From the NCBI GenBank assembly GCA_022984795.1, contig JALIHJ010000059.1, positions 62,001-126,000 on the forward strand: DNA of 64,000 nucleotides. The letters run 5' to 3'. Below, one piece after another: positions 37,701-46,818 of the stretch (position 1 is its first letter; each line of letters opens with the position of its first letter). Origin of the DNA: Fabrea salina (lineage: Eukaryota > Ciliophora > Heterotrichea > Heterotrichida > Fabreidae). Made by a program: the position numbers and the translations under genes. Below the pieces are notes generated by a model. That model was given only the letters and a program-made list of their open reading frames with translations. It made no database searches and was not told the DNA's origin.

Positions 37701-38153
37701 GTCTAGACTCCACAGCTTGATTGTATTATCTCCAGACCCTGACACTAAGCAATCTTTGGTAGTTGTTAGGCAAAGGACTGAACCAGTGTGTCCTTGCAGA
37801 GTTTCTACTTCTTGCATTGCTTCAATGTTCCATACTTTGATTTTTTTGTCATCTGACCCAGAAAACAGGTAATCACCTACCTTTACCAGGCATTCAACTG
37901 TATCACTGTGCCCGTTCAGGGTTCCAACCTCTTCTTTGGTGCTTATGTCCCATATTTTGATTGTAGTGTCCTGAGATCCTGATGCAATGTAACCCCCTCC
38001 AACACAAACAGACAAAATGGAATCACTGTGTCCTTGCATAGTTTCACAGAGTTGTATGTTTTCCACTAACTGGTCTATGTCTTGTTTTTGGGGCTCTGCA
38101 AAGTTTTCTAGATGAGAACACTCAAGTTCGGGTTCAACCTTAGTCTCTGCCAT
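34785..38153 (-). CDS. WD40(14)-ankyrin-TRP-like ion channel fusion
   Basis: 1122 residues. Residues ~38-605 contain fourteen clear WD40 repeats, each with the GH ... SGSxDxTIxxW core, enough for two seven-bladed propellers. An ankyrin-like stretch (EEMLQKALEAGCHF ... GKTPLSISLERNKKR) is near residue 650. A six-helix channel domain starts near 811 (WTLWVLALLSLVNVVLI), with a pore loop LLLGNLESSELDELQW near 984 and final helix LIVMLNLLISIISESF near 1009, the TRP-type S6 signature. The C-terminus is coiled coil. It is a paralogue of the channel at 25228-29067. WD40 propellers fused to a TRP pore are not a standard architecture; they may scaffold a signalling partner near the pore. Confidence 0.92.
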   Translation of the reverse strand: MAETKVEPELECSHLENFAEPQKQDIDQLVENIQLCETMQGHSDSILSVCVGGGYIASGSQDTTIKIWDISTKEEVGTLNGHSDTVECLVKVGDYLFSGSDDKKIKVWNIEAMQEVETLQGHTGSVLCLTTTKDCLVSGSGDNTIKLWSLDTKKEVCALKGHTDWVMCIVEFSGYLVSGSNDETIRVWNIENKEQIETLRGHMGPVTSLSTVNNQVVSGSRDNTIRFWSLESMSELTVLRGSFSWVTSLATMDGYLISAFCDRTIKVWNIQTQEEVASLEEHTNPVECLAIQKGYLISGSSDKTVRVWSLNTKKEVTELKAHNDFVYSLTEVSGYLVSGSQDTTIKLWNKNTLREIGVLNGHEGTVFCLEPINGQLVSGSDDHKIKFWSIETMQETFTLEGHQDWVWTVVKFGRYLASGSRDKTIRLWNLETKQELAVLGGHSGAVLCLLVVENYLVSGSQDTTIKFWDISTREEIITFEGHTGWVICLAATGNYLVSGSTDTTIRIWDLNTNKEVATLEGHSDRVWSLEVVGDYLASASADNTIRFWNLDTREQVGVIKVHRNQVTSLMKSSDWLVSGSKDNTIKLTKLSYNYRFLPGSDLGIHAFKKLATCKTTQYNKSINEITLMPQRINILHVLAHQGREEMLQKALEAGCHFLESAEGKTPLSISLERNKKRCTEVILKYIKNLEDQEKKRRMLSRIGRDLPKVLQTNSPHLTSLCQAFTFETVKPIKVDKLPIYDKTQTDLLSCSSQELAELRDVKVGRTNFKFNFLEGSQNSLEVLRALKGTERAECLRSQFVQTLVNYKWSKFKWTLWVLALLSLVNVVLITGITFSSQTSTQQVLAGAFLLVNFLLTIFEVAQLYSSGVSYFYLLKNYLDMLRLILGYLWVYFSISSDFDNLNSANALTLVTSLFFWLEGVNAFKVLDSTRYYIWLIQEVAKDIRGFLGILVYFVLAYCAMLGTTNEVNFWESFKVSYNLLLGNLESSELDELQWTLFILGSVLNLIVMLNLLISIISESFDRITYEKKESDTRIRLGEILEVENSLFWRRNRKDWQYLYFLEEYFEEGENEEWESRVRKLHKDIKAIKTKTDEIPQVSKTLTQRVQHIEKKLDQVLDFLKTE

Positions 38154-38222
38154 TTATCTTTAATTTAAACCAAATAATCACTTGATAAAAAGTCCAGAAC
38201 TCAAAAAAGTTATCTAGTTATA

Positions 38223-38271
38223 GTAGTTTCATTGCTTAAGTTCTTACTCAGTCTCCTGGAGCTTGGTTGTC
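38223..38271 (-). pseudogene. Decayed 3' fragment of a paralogue of the 53600-54004 gene
   Basis: About 50 bp match 53591-53639 at roughly nine in ten positions, covering the last ~12 codons, the stop and the 3' flank of that gene. Read on the minus strand it gives TTKLQETE then a stop where the other gene has PTKLQKTEEELK. The rest of the gene is not recognisable here. Confidence 0.65.
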
Positions 38272-38388
38272 TTTGTTTTATATGGAGGCTTGCTACTTAT
38301 TTACTTTTGAGTTTTAAGAGCTAGTTGTGAAGATCAACTACAAAATTTGCTCAAAATTTAAAATCCTGAGCTTATAATGGAAACTACT

Positions 38389-38475
38389 GACCATCAGAGA
38401 ATCCCTCGCACTGATAGTCTAGACTTTATTATCTCAACTACTATTTAAGTTCGCAATTAAAAATTACTATTCTAA
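38389..38475 (+). repeat. 5S rRNA 3'-end fragment plus shared 3' flank (copy 1)
   Basis: 38389-38417 reads like the final ~29 nt of a 5S rRNA (GACC ... AGAATCCCTCGCACTGATAG). The following ~58 bp (from TCTAGACTTT to ACTATTCTAA) are nearly identical to 47437-47495, where the same flank follows a more complete 5S-like sequence. No 5' half of 5S is visible here. Confidence 0.6.
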
Positions 38476-38478
38476 AAA

Positions 38479-39279
38479 ATGAAATATGGTATGGACTCTG
38501 AGCTCCTAGACCTCTCGGAAGCTGAACCTAGATGGGACTCTGAGGAGTCCTTGTCTGAGGGACATGGCACGTAGGACAAAGACTCAACTCAAGAGTACAT
38601 ATTTGACGACGACGATATACAACCTTTTGAATCATCGGACGAAGAATCGCTTGACGAAAGCAGCGAACTATCAGAAGATGACGAACTCTACCCCGCTTAT
38701 GAAGACGCTCTGGAAAAGAACCAAGACTTCTTCTTGTACAAGGGGGCCTACTACAAAATGGCGCGAAAAGATGAGAGTCCTACGTCTTCACCCGGAGAAA
38801 GTTCGACAGAAGAGGAACTTTACTCAGATGACGACAGTTTCCAATGGGACGAAGACTTAGACGAAATCTTTGACCCCAGCAAAGACCTACTAGAAATGGT
38901 AGCAAGAAAAGTGAAAACAAAAGACTGATGGAAAGACTATTCGAGTCACCAATGATCAAGGACTTGCAGGAAATGGAACCCGAACTGCTCGATGAAGAAG
39001 AACTGGTCCTGATCCAGGAGAAAACAGAGCGATAAGGAGGGGGAAAAACTTAAAACAAGCCAAAAAACAGCGAAAACTGAAGAAGGACCACCTGAAAACT
39101 TGAAGAAACAAAAAGAACCAAGACAACAACCGAGAAGAAAAATTCAAGAACTCACGCAAAAAGTAAGAAAGGAAACACTACTGCTCTGGATTAAAAGCAA
39201 GATCAAAAGACGACACAAAAAAGAGCAAAAACGAAACAACAAGAAAAAGCACGAGAAAGAAAAAAGCAGCAAACACTAA
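38479..39279 (+). pseudogene. Decayed gene for an acidic/basic protein of unknown family
   Basis: From ATG 38479 a coding-like frame gives an acidic, Asp/Glu/Ser-rich protein (for example SSDEESLDESSELSEDDELY, then LYKGAYYKMARKDE), interrupted by an in-frame TAG at 38572-38574 and ending at TGA 38926-38928. Two further short stretches continue in other frames (38928-39035 and about 39044-39107). The original frame then resumes near 39121 as a strongly basic Lys/Arg/Gln-rich tail ending at TAA 39277-39279. None of the breaks has a GT...AG 15- or 16-nt intron. The final stop overlaps the stop of the convergent pseudogene, the arrangement seen between live genes elsewhere, which suggests this was once one gene. 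The family is not recognised. Confidence 0.6.
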
Positions 39280-41809
39280 GAACGAAATACCCAACCGAAA
39301 GCGATGACTGCTAGACTTGTACCAAATGCTAGTCCCACTGCACTTTGAACAGTTCTAGTTCCTTGCTTTACTTGGCTAGTTTCTGGGTTGTATGAGTAAA
39401 ACCTTCCACTTAAAGTTTCGTTGAAAAGGAACCTTTCATCTACGTCTCTGAGTTCAGAAGTGAACTTCAGAGTAAAGGGCTGACCTTCTTCTACGTAGTT
39501 TTTGAACTTGAAGCTTGTGAAGTAAGTTCTGTTGGACCTTTTCTCTGTTGAGTAAGTAGTGCTTGTGTCTTGTAGTAGAATCAAGTAGTCCTCAGTACTT
39601 AAGTTCTTGTTAGGTGGACTTGTGAACGTTAAGTTTAAGTAGTTGTCTTCTTTGACTTCTAAGTTTGCGTAGAAGTAGCTTTTCTGGCAACCTTCAGTTT
39701 TAAAACCAGCATTGCACTCACAGGTAGAATTCTGAGTTAAAGATGAATTTTCAATGCAACTAGTGCATACTTCTGCTGAGTCACAAGTTGTGTAGAAAGT
39801 AAGTTTCTTCAGCACAAAAAATGCAGTCTCCTTCAAACAGGTTGTAACCAAAATTGCATTGTAAGCACTGGTCAAGAAAGCATCTAAAGCAGTTATCAGG
39901 ACAGGTCAGAGAAACGTAGTAGTCAATGCTTGGATCCATAGGCACAGTGTAAGTGCCTCCGTAAGTTATCTGGGGTTGGTAATCCCCTTCAGTGTAAGAA
40001 TCTAATTGGCACTGTATTGAAGAAGCCGAAGCAGACAAGATTCTGCATGCATTAGAGCCTAGCTTGACTTCCAGTTTAGAAATATCAGTTGGAAGGTTCT
40101 CTCCAGTAATGGTTACTAGCTCTGAACTCTCAGAGAAGCTTTTAATGACTGGCTGGAAGGAGCAGTCTCCTCTACACATGGTGAGTCTGTTGTCAATCCA
40201 GACTCTAAGTTGAAGCTTGGTTTCATAGGTTCTTAAGAAGTCAGATGGAATCACGAACCAGAACTGGGAGTCTGTGGAAGCTTCACGCAGAGTTTCTCCT
40301 TCTACTTCAGTGTCGTCGTTGAGTTTGAACTTCAAGTCAGAGGAGCTAGGATTCATGTAGCTTGGAAGGAGAGCGTAGAGGTAGTCATTGTGGCAGTAAA
40401 CATACAAGTTGAAGTAGGTTTTGCTTATGCGAGCTTGATGGATGTAATTCCTTGAATTGCAATTTGTAGGGTTGAATCCGTTTTTTATTCCTTATTTTGT
40501 TCTTTGCAAACAAAACGATGGTCGCCTTTAAGGTCATTAAGGTCCAAACCCAACCTTTTAACCAAAGGGAATCCGTTTCTCTGTCCACTCCCAGAGAAAA
40601 CGAATTTCTTCCTCCTGAACTATAGTGCTCCACTTCTAAGTAGTAGGAATCTCCTTCTTCCAGAGTTATAGAGCTTGATTGATTCTCTCCCCAAACAAAG
40701 TAGCTATGTTCGTCTGACTGCTTATTTGAGTTAATGATCTCTTGTTTGTTAAGTGGGTTGGAGTCAGTGCTCAGGTAGACTCTGGCACTTCCTCTGAAAG
40801 AAGCGTAAAACAAATAGTTTCCTGTTCTGGGGGGTCTGAAGAGTCCGTAGATGAGCGAGTCGTAGTTATCCATCGTTGTAGGGATAGTTGCTGAAGGGAT
40901 GACTATTCTCTGGACTAGTTCGCTCTGGACTTTAATGTTTCCTGCAGTGTAGGTTTCTCTCACTAGTCCTGCGCCTCCTTCATAGTAATCTGAGTTTTTC
41001 GGTTCAAATTGGACTTCACTTGTGCACTTAATTCTGTTAAAGCTTGCCTCTGTGACTTGGCACTGGGATCCGTTTACTTCAACCCTTACTCTGGAAATGT
41101 CACTAGGGAATGACTTCCCGTTAACTACAGCTTGTATTCCATTCTTTGAATTGACTGAGACACTCTCCACGGCAGCTATAGTTCTGAAACCATACTGTTC
41201 TCCTTGTAGCGTGTAGCCTCCAGTCCAGTGCAGTCCTTTCACTAGTTTACTTAGGCTGTAATCTATAGTCTGGTCTCCATGTACGTTACTGCCTATTTGT
41301 CCGTTCACAATCTTGGGGTCAGAGTCTTCAACGTATGTATTTTCAAGTGTCACTTCTGTTCCTTCTATCCTTAAGTAATCAATCGTGTATTCTCCTTCAA
41401 GAAAGTGAATGCTAAGAGTGTCACCAAAAACACCTTCATTGGGTACTAGACTCATAATAGGGTTAGGGTAGTTCCATTTAATTGCAGTTTCCTTTGAGTA
41501 TATTTCCTGAGTGTTATGCAGTACTTGCAAGGTAGGTTCTTTCACATTGCTGGATTGCCAAGGAGGGAGAAGACATTCAATTTCTTGTGCTGTCACAGAA
41601 AGCACTTGGCACTGTCCTTCCTCTGAATTATTTGCGTTAATTAATTTGACTTCGTAGTTACTGGGGTTTAAGTCATCCTCAAAGTTTCCAAAGAAGTACA
41701 GGCTGCTCAGACCACTGAAGTCCCTGGGGTTAGTAATACTCTTGTCTGGAGTAGCTATTTCAGTTACAGTTATGACAGCTTGGCACAATTCTAGTAGTAA
41801 CAAAATCAT
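39276..41809 (-). pseudogene. Frame-broken paralogue of the IPT/PA14 surface protein
   Basis: It opens with ATG 41809 and a signal peptide (MILLLLELCQAVITVTEIAT) nearly identical to the gene at 46656. Two IPT/TIG-like domains and a PA14 domain (SLIYGLFRPPRTGNYLFYAS) follow in frame. Near 40588 a ~13-nt deletion relative to the intact copy shifts the frame. A second 1-nt loss near 40490 and another shift near 39800 follow, so the rest is split among three frames: an IPT-like part, a Cys-rich part, and a stretch ending in one hydrophobic helix (SAVGLAFGTSLAVIAFGWVF). It lacks the LamG-like and multi-pass membrane parts of its neighbour. No 15-nt introns explain the breaks. A truncated product from the first frame (474 residues) could still be made. 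Confidence 0.8.
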
Positions 41810-41946
41810 TTATTTATTAAATAATCCACCCGAAGTCATAAGCAAACACTAACTAGAATTATTCGAGAAGCAAACTACTCTGCAAAAATCTCAGAAAAAT
41901 GGTTAAACCAACTAGCTTAACTCAGACTAGCCCATTACTAAGTTAG

Positions 41947-44900
41947 TTAAGTTTTAACAAAACTGGGTTCTTGGCAAATAGCAGAGGAGTGGTAGTGATT
42001 TGAGGTCTCTACATTGGTTTGTTTGTTGTCTTCAGTCAAGTCTTCAACTGGCGTTACATCGTTGCTTCCTCTTAAACAAGTGTACAACTTAGAAACTAAG
42101 CCTAAAACAACACCTAAAGACTGCACGACTACGATCCCGTCTGAAATGTACTTTATGGCACTTTCGATTGTTCCGTCTTCAGTCCGCCAGTCAACCTGCA
42201 GGAAGTAAATGATTCCAATGAACACTAAAGACTTGCCTGTTTCAGTAAGGTTAGCAGTAATCTGCACAATGCCGTCCTTGTAAGGCCTTACAACTATGAT
42301 GAAGCAAGTGTAGGCCAAAGCCAGAATGCTGTTAGTGACTCCTTGGATGTAGGGGTAATTGCTTAGGAGGATGAAACTTATAGTCAACAGAAGTCTTTTC
42401 AGGGTAAAGAAGGCGTAAGTGAACCGAGCTGCAGGTTTCTTTTTCCAGTCGAACTCGCCTAAGAGTGTACTGAAACCCTCAGTTGACTCAGGACGAGTTC
42501 TGAATTTAAGTGTGATTGCTACTGGAATGCATGACAAGAAGGCAGTGCCTAAACACCCAACTATGAAGTTGTTCATTGACAGTCTGTCTAGTTGCGGTAC
42601 TGAGCATATCTGGATAAAACAAGCGATTGCCAGGTCGAAGTAACTCTGAATGAAGAACCTTATAAAAATGTTGTACTTGAACTGCTTGAGAAGTTTAGTA
42701 AGCAGTGACTCCAAAAAGGGGACTTTAGAAAGCCCCCAGACAACTGGCCAAGAAACCAAAAGCCCAGCAAGCACCATGATGTTTCTTCCTGCGTTCAGCA
42801 AAAGTAAGTTTGACTCGAATCCGTACTCTTTGGAGTAGTAGTGAGGGTTGGAGTAACTGCTGCTATCGCATGTGTACTCAAGCACATTGGGAACTCTGTC
42901 TGCAATGTTTAGGCCTTTGAAGTGGCCTCTAAGGGTAGGAGTCAAGGCATTGCTGCTGAGAGGAATGTAACTAAGGTCCTGGATAGTGTTGAGCATTGCC
43001 CACACTCCTGCAGGGTTGGCATTCAGTAGTGCAGCCCCTCCTGAAGCTCCTGTTGTGACAGAGCTTGTAGTTTGTGCACTCTCTTGTGCTTCTTTGGTAA
43101 TTCCGTCAGCTGGGTTGAACCTTTCAAGTTGAGTTTCAAAGCCCAGGGACTCCAGCAAAAAGTCCGATGTACTCACCAACTCAGACTTCAGTAAGTCTAG
43201 AAACATAACTTCTCCTTTTGACACGTAAGACTTAAACTCTAGACTGAACTCGTACTTTCCAACACTCAGGGTCTTCATTGTGAACTCAAACTTAATGGAC
43301 TTGTTTTGAGTGTGCAGGTCAAAGTCCTCTAACTGCAGTTCTGAAGCTGGATTTTGTGTGAACTCTAGAGTAAGGGTACTTTCTTCTTTGGTGAGGCTTC
43401 CTGAGAAAGTACCTCTGTTGCAGAACCCATACTCTTCAACGTAACCTCTTTCGCACTCACAGGTGCTATTGGGGTTGATGAATGCATTCCCCACACAACT
43501 ACTGCATTCTTCAAACTCGCACTCAAGACACAGATCATTCCCACACAAACTGCAACTATAGTCATTTATACACCCAAACTTGCAGTTAGGTAAACAGTCT
43601 CCACACTGCTCTTCGTCCCAGAACTGGTCTATTCCACACTCTGGCAAGCATTCATTCAGTTCAACTGGACATATAGTGCAGTTTCCACAGTTTAGACTGA
43701 ACTCTGGAGTGTTCTTAGGAAGTTTGTAGGCTTTGACTCTCCAAATGAATCCTCGAAAGAAGTTCTGCAGAATTGCATTGGCTCCTATCACAAACTTAAA
43801 GTCTCTGTCAGTGTCTTCAAATTCAGTTTGGCAGAAAACACTAGGAACCCTTTCTTGGAGTGTCTTTGGGCTGTTGCTTACTGTAGCCATTGCTAGAGTC
43901 CAGGAGTTGTCTAGAGTGCTGCTTGAGTAGTAAGTAGTGCCTTCAACAGTAGAGTAAAGTGAGTCTTCCAAGCCAATCTCCACTTTGGTTTGGTTGGAAG
44001 TTTTTGACAGAATAGTTCCTTGGAGAGTTTCTGACTTGAACCACACACTCACACTGAACTCCCAAGCAAGCACAAGTATTGGGGACTCAGTTGACTCGTA
44101 AGGAGGCAGTCTCATGTAGGAAGACCCTTTGAAGTAGTAACCCCTTTCCTTCGTGGGGTAGGGATCGTTATCACTGAAGAAAGGGTAGAACTGAGTTCCA
44201 GTGCCAGCTTTGACTGGAATGGAGTTGTAGGGGTCGGTTATTATCTTTTGCATTCCTTGAGGCTTAAACTCAAAAGCTACTTCAGGACCGTAGATTTCTG
44301 AAGAAGTTTCAGAGCAGTTGAACCCAGTAGGACATACTCTAGTGCACCTGCCTTTGTATAAGTTCCAGTCATTGAAACATTCCACACAGTTAGTTGGGAG
44401 TGTACAGAGTCTACAGTTGCTAGGACATACCAAAGTGGCATACTCATTGTAACTCAGTGGTCCGTAGTCTTGTACTGTAATCCTGATCTGGTACTCTCCC
44501 CTTTCGTAGACACTTGGTAATTGGCACACTATGGAGGTTCCTGAGGTTGTAAGTATTTTGCAGTCATAAGGACCAATAGTAACGTTAAGTAAAGTGGAGT
44601 TTTCTGGAATGTTATTTCCGCTAAAAGTAAACTGATTCTCAGTGGTGGAGAAACTCTCAACTCCAGTACAAGCTTCTTTGTATAGGTCCCATCCACTAAA
44701 ACACTCAGTGCAGTTAGTAGGCAGTGTGCAGAGTCTACAGTTGCTAGGACAAGTTAGAGTAGTGTATTCTTCTGACTTGATTGGGCCATAGTCCTTTACC
44801 TGAATTTCTATCTGAAACTCTCCTCTTTCGTATATCTCTGGTAGTTGACACTTTATAGATGTATCTGAATTCTGAGTTACTGCACAGTTGTTAGGCCCGA

Positions 44901-46656
44901 TATTGACATTGAATGTAGACTCATCCTCTGGAAAGTTAACTCCAGTAATAGTGAATTCTTTGTTGTCTTTAGAGAAGCTTTTGATGACTGGTTGGAAAGA
45001 ACAATCTCCTCTGCACATGGTGAGTCTGTTGTCAATCCAGACTCTGAGTTGAGGCTTGGTTTCATAGGTTCTTAAGAAGTCGGATGGGATCACGAACCAG
45101 AACTGGGAGTCTGTAGAGGCTTCACGGAGAGTTTCTCCTTCTACTTCAGTGCCGTCAGTGAGTTTGAATTTGAGTTCAGAGGAACTAGGATTCATGTAGC
45201 TTGGAAGGAGAGCGTAGAGGTAGTTATTGTGGCAGTAAACATACAAGTTGAAGTAGGCCTTGCTTATGCGAGTTTGATGGATGTAATTCCTTGAATTGCA
45301 ATATGTAGGGTTGAATCCGCGCTCTACTTTCTTATTTTCTCCCTTGTAAACAAAGGGACGATTGTTATTATCAAGGCTATTGAAGTTCAAATCCAACCTC
45401 TTGATCATAGGAAATCCATTTCTCTGCCCGTCCCCAGGCATTTCTACTCCCAGTGCAAACGAGTTCCTTTCTCCTGAACTATGATGCTCCACTTCTAAGT
45501 AGTAGGACTTTCCTTCTTCCAGAGCTATAGAGTTAGACTGATTCTCTCCCCATACAAAATAGCTATGCTCTTCTGACTCCTGACTTGAGTTGATGATTTC
45601 TTGCTTGTTGAGTGGATTGGAATCAGTGCTTAGGTATAATCTAACACTTCCTCTGAAAGAAGTGTAGAATACATAGTCTCCTGTTCTGAGTGGCTTGAAG
45701 AGTCCGTAGATCAGAGAATCGTAGTCATCCATAGTTGTAAGGATAGTTGCTGAAGGAATGACTGTTTTCTCGATTAACTCACTCTGGACTTTAATGTTTC
45801 CTGCAGTGTATGTCTCTCTCACTAGCCCTGCGCCTCCTTCATAGTAGTCTCTGTTCTCCAAGTTGAAGTAAGATGCACTACTGCACTTGATAGTGTTGGA
45901 TGTCGCTTCGGTTACTTCGCACTGGGACCCATCCACTTCTACCTGGACTCTGGAAGTGTCACTGGGGAAGGACTTTCCAGTGAGTGTAGCCTGGATTCCG
46001 TTGTCTGAGTTGAAGGAGACAGACTCCACAGCACCCAGAGTTCTGAAACAGTACTGTTCTCCTTCTAGAGTGTAGCCTCCTGTCCAGTAGAGTCCTCTTA
46101 TGTGGTTATATAACTTGTACTCTACACTCTGATCTCCATGCACGTTGTCACCTACTACTCCATTCAGAATGTAAGGTCTGGAGTTTTCGACATATTCATT
46201 CTTAAATGCTACTCCTAGTTCTTGTATCTTCAAGTATTTGATTTCGTCTTTATGGTCTTCATTAGCAAGAAAATGCAGACCAATGGTGTCTCCAGCAGCT
46301 CCTTCACTTGGAACCAATCTCATTATGGGATTAGGCCAATTCCATCTAAATGCACTGTCTTCCAAGTATATTTGCACAGAGTCGTGCAGTACTTGTAAGT
46401 TAGGCTTACTTGCATAACCCGATTCCCAAGGAGGAGTGAGACATTCAATCTCATCTGCTTTCACAGAGAGTATTTCGCAGTCCCTTCCATCTAACGTCAC
46501 TTGGTAGTTACTTTTATCCAAGTCACCTGCGAAGTCCCCAAACAAGTACAGGCTACTCAGACCTTGGAATATTTGGGGATCAGCAATTCCCTTGTTAGGA
46601 GTAGCTATTTGAGTCACACTTACAGCTTGGCATAATTCTAGCAACAACACAATCAT
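41947..46656 (-). CDS. Large surface protein: IPT, PA14, LamG, Cys-rich repeats and multi-pass membrane domain
   Basis: 1569 residues. A signal peptide (MIVLLLELCQAVSVTQIA) is followed by IPT/TIG-like domains, then PA14 at ~305-402 (LIYGLFKPLRTGDYVFYTSF). Two tandem IPT-plus-Cys units lie at ~555-775 with nearly identical CPSNCRLCTLPTNC tails. A LamG-like domain is at ~812-978 and furin-like Cys-rich repeats at ~990-1072. A beta-rich juxtamembrane part leads to several membrane helices at ~1285-1518. The helix region contains IVVRPYKDG, also present in the 47492-53563 gene. The N-terminal IPT-PA14 order recalls fibrocystin-like proteins. It is probably a plasma-membrane or ciliary receptor-like protein; ligand and function are unknown. 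It is the intact member of a tandem pair with the frame-broken copy downstream. Confidence 0.88.
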   Translation of the reverse strand: MIVLLLELCQAVSVTQIATPNKGIADPQIFQGLSSLYLFGDFAGDLDKSNYQVTLDGRDCEILSVKADEIECLTPPWESGYASKPNLQVLHDSVQIYLEDSAFRWNWPNPIMRLVPSEGAAGDTIGLHFLANEDHKDEIKYLKIQELGVAFKNEYVENSRPYILNGVVGDNVHGDQSVEYKLYNHIRGLYWTGGYTLEGEQYCFRTLGAVESVSFNSDNGIQATLTGKSFPSDTSRVQVEVDGSQCEVTEATSNTIKCSSASYFNLENRDYYEGGAGLVRETYTAGNIKVQSELIEKTVIPSATILTTMDDYDSLIYGLFKPLRTGDYVFYTSFRGSVRLYLSTDSNPLNKQEIINSSQESEEHSYFVWGENQSNSIALEEGKSYYLEVEHHSSGERNSFALGVEMPGDGQRNGFPMIKRLDLNFNSLDNNNRPFVYKGENKKVERGFNPTYCNSRNYIHQTRISKAYFNLYVYCHNNYLYALLPSYMNPSSSELKFKLTDGTEVEGETLREASTDSQFWFVIPSDFLRTYETKPQLRVWIDNRLTMCRGDCSFQPVIKSFSKDNKEFTITGVNFPEDESTFNVNIGPNNCAVTQNSDTSIKCQLPEIYERGEFQIEIQVKDYGPIKSEEYTTLTCPSNCRLCTLPTNCTECFSGWDLYKEACTGVESFSTTENQFTFSGNNIPENSTLLNVTIGPYDCKILTTSGTSIVCQLPSVYERGEYQIRITVQDYGPLSYNEYATLVCPSNCRLCTLPTNCVECFNDWNLYKGRCTRVCPTGFNCSETSSEIYGPEVAFEFKPQGMQKIITDPYNSIPVKAGTGTQFYPFFSDNDPYPTKERGYYFKGSSYMRLPPYESTESPILVLAWEFSVSVWFKSETLQGTILSKTSNQTKVEIGLEDSLYSTVEGTTYYSSSTLDNSWTLAMATVSNSPKTLQERVPSVFCQTEFEDTDRDFKFVIGANAILQNFFRGFIWRVKAYKLPKNTPEFSLNCGNCTICPVELNECLPECGIDQFWDEEQCGDCLPNCKFGCINDYSCSLCGNDLCLECEFEECSSCVGNAFINPNSTCECERGYVEEYGFCNRGTFSGSLTKEESTLTLEFTQNPASELQLEDFDLHTQNKSIKFEFTMKTLSVGKYEFSLEFKSYVSKGEVMFLDLLKSELVSTSDFLLESLGFETQLERFNPADGITKEAQESAQTTSSVTTGASGGAALLNANPAGVWAMLNTIQDLSYIPLSSNALTPTLRGHFKGLNIADRVPNVLEYTCDSSSYSNPHYYSKEYGFESNLLLLNAGRNIMVLAGLLVSWPVVWGLSKVPFLESLLTKLLKQFKYNIFIRFFIQSYFDLAIACFIQICSVPQLDRLSMNNFIVGCLGTAFLSCIPVAITLKFRTRPESTEGFSTLLGEFDWKKKPAARFTYAFFTLKRLLLTISFILLSNYPYIQGVTNSILALAYTCFIIVVRPYKDGIVQITANLTETGKSLVFIGIIYFLQVDWRTEDGTIESAIKYISDGIVVVQSLGVVLGLVSKLYTCLRGSNDVTPVEDLTEDNKQTNVETSNHYHSSAICQEPSFVKT

Positions 46657-46794
46657 ATTTGTTAACTCTACATCTTACCTTAACTTTACTTAATTACTTA
46701 CTTCTAGCTATCTAAACCGAAGCCAAACACCACTCAGCATTGGTTTTAGAGCTAAAAATACTTTCCTGTAAATGCGATAAAAGAGGGTTTCGTG

Positions 46795-46818
46795 CATTTT
46801 GAATTTATTCAACAACCT
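46795..46818 (+). repeat. 24-bp direct repeat, copy 1
   Basis: CATTTTGAATTTATTCAACA... recurs at 47066-47089 with one mismatch, 271 bp downstream and in the same orientation. It may flank an old insertion, or it may be chance in AT-rich DNA. Confidence 0.5.

Larger units (their letters stand above)
38154..38478. other. Loose AT-rich intergenic region with gene and 5S remnants
   Basis: This 325-bp stretch lacks an intact gene. It holds a ~50-bp decayed copy of the end of the 53600-54004 gene (38223-38271) and a 5S rRNA 3'-end fragment followed by a flank also found at 47.4 kb (38389-38475). The first ~65 bp presumably contain the upstream region of the WD40-TRP gene at 34785-38153. Confidence 0.7.

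Noticed and set aside
38560-38574. Possible 15-nt intron to remove the early TAG in the acidic ORF
   Set aside because: The 15 or 16 nt before the TAG do not start with GT, unlike the two good introns, so a real premature stop is more likely.
40480-40600. Introns as the cause of frame changes in the IPT/PA14 paralogue
   Set aside because: Comparison with the intact copy shows a ~13-nt loss and a 1-nt loss, with no GT...AG intervals.
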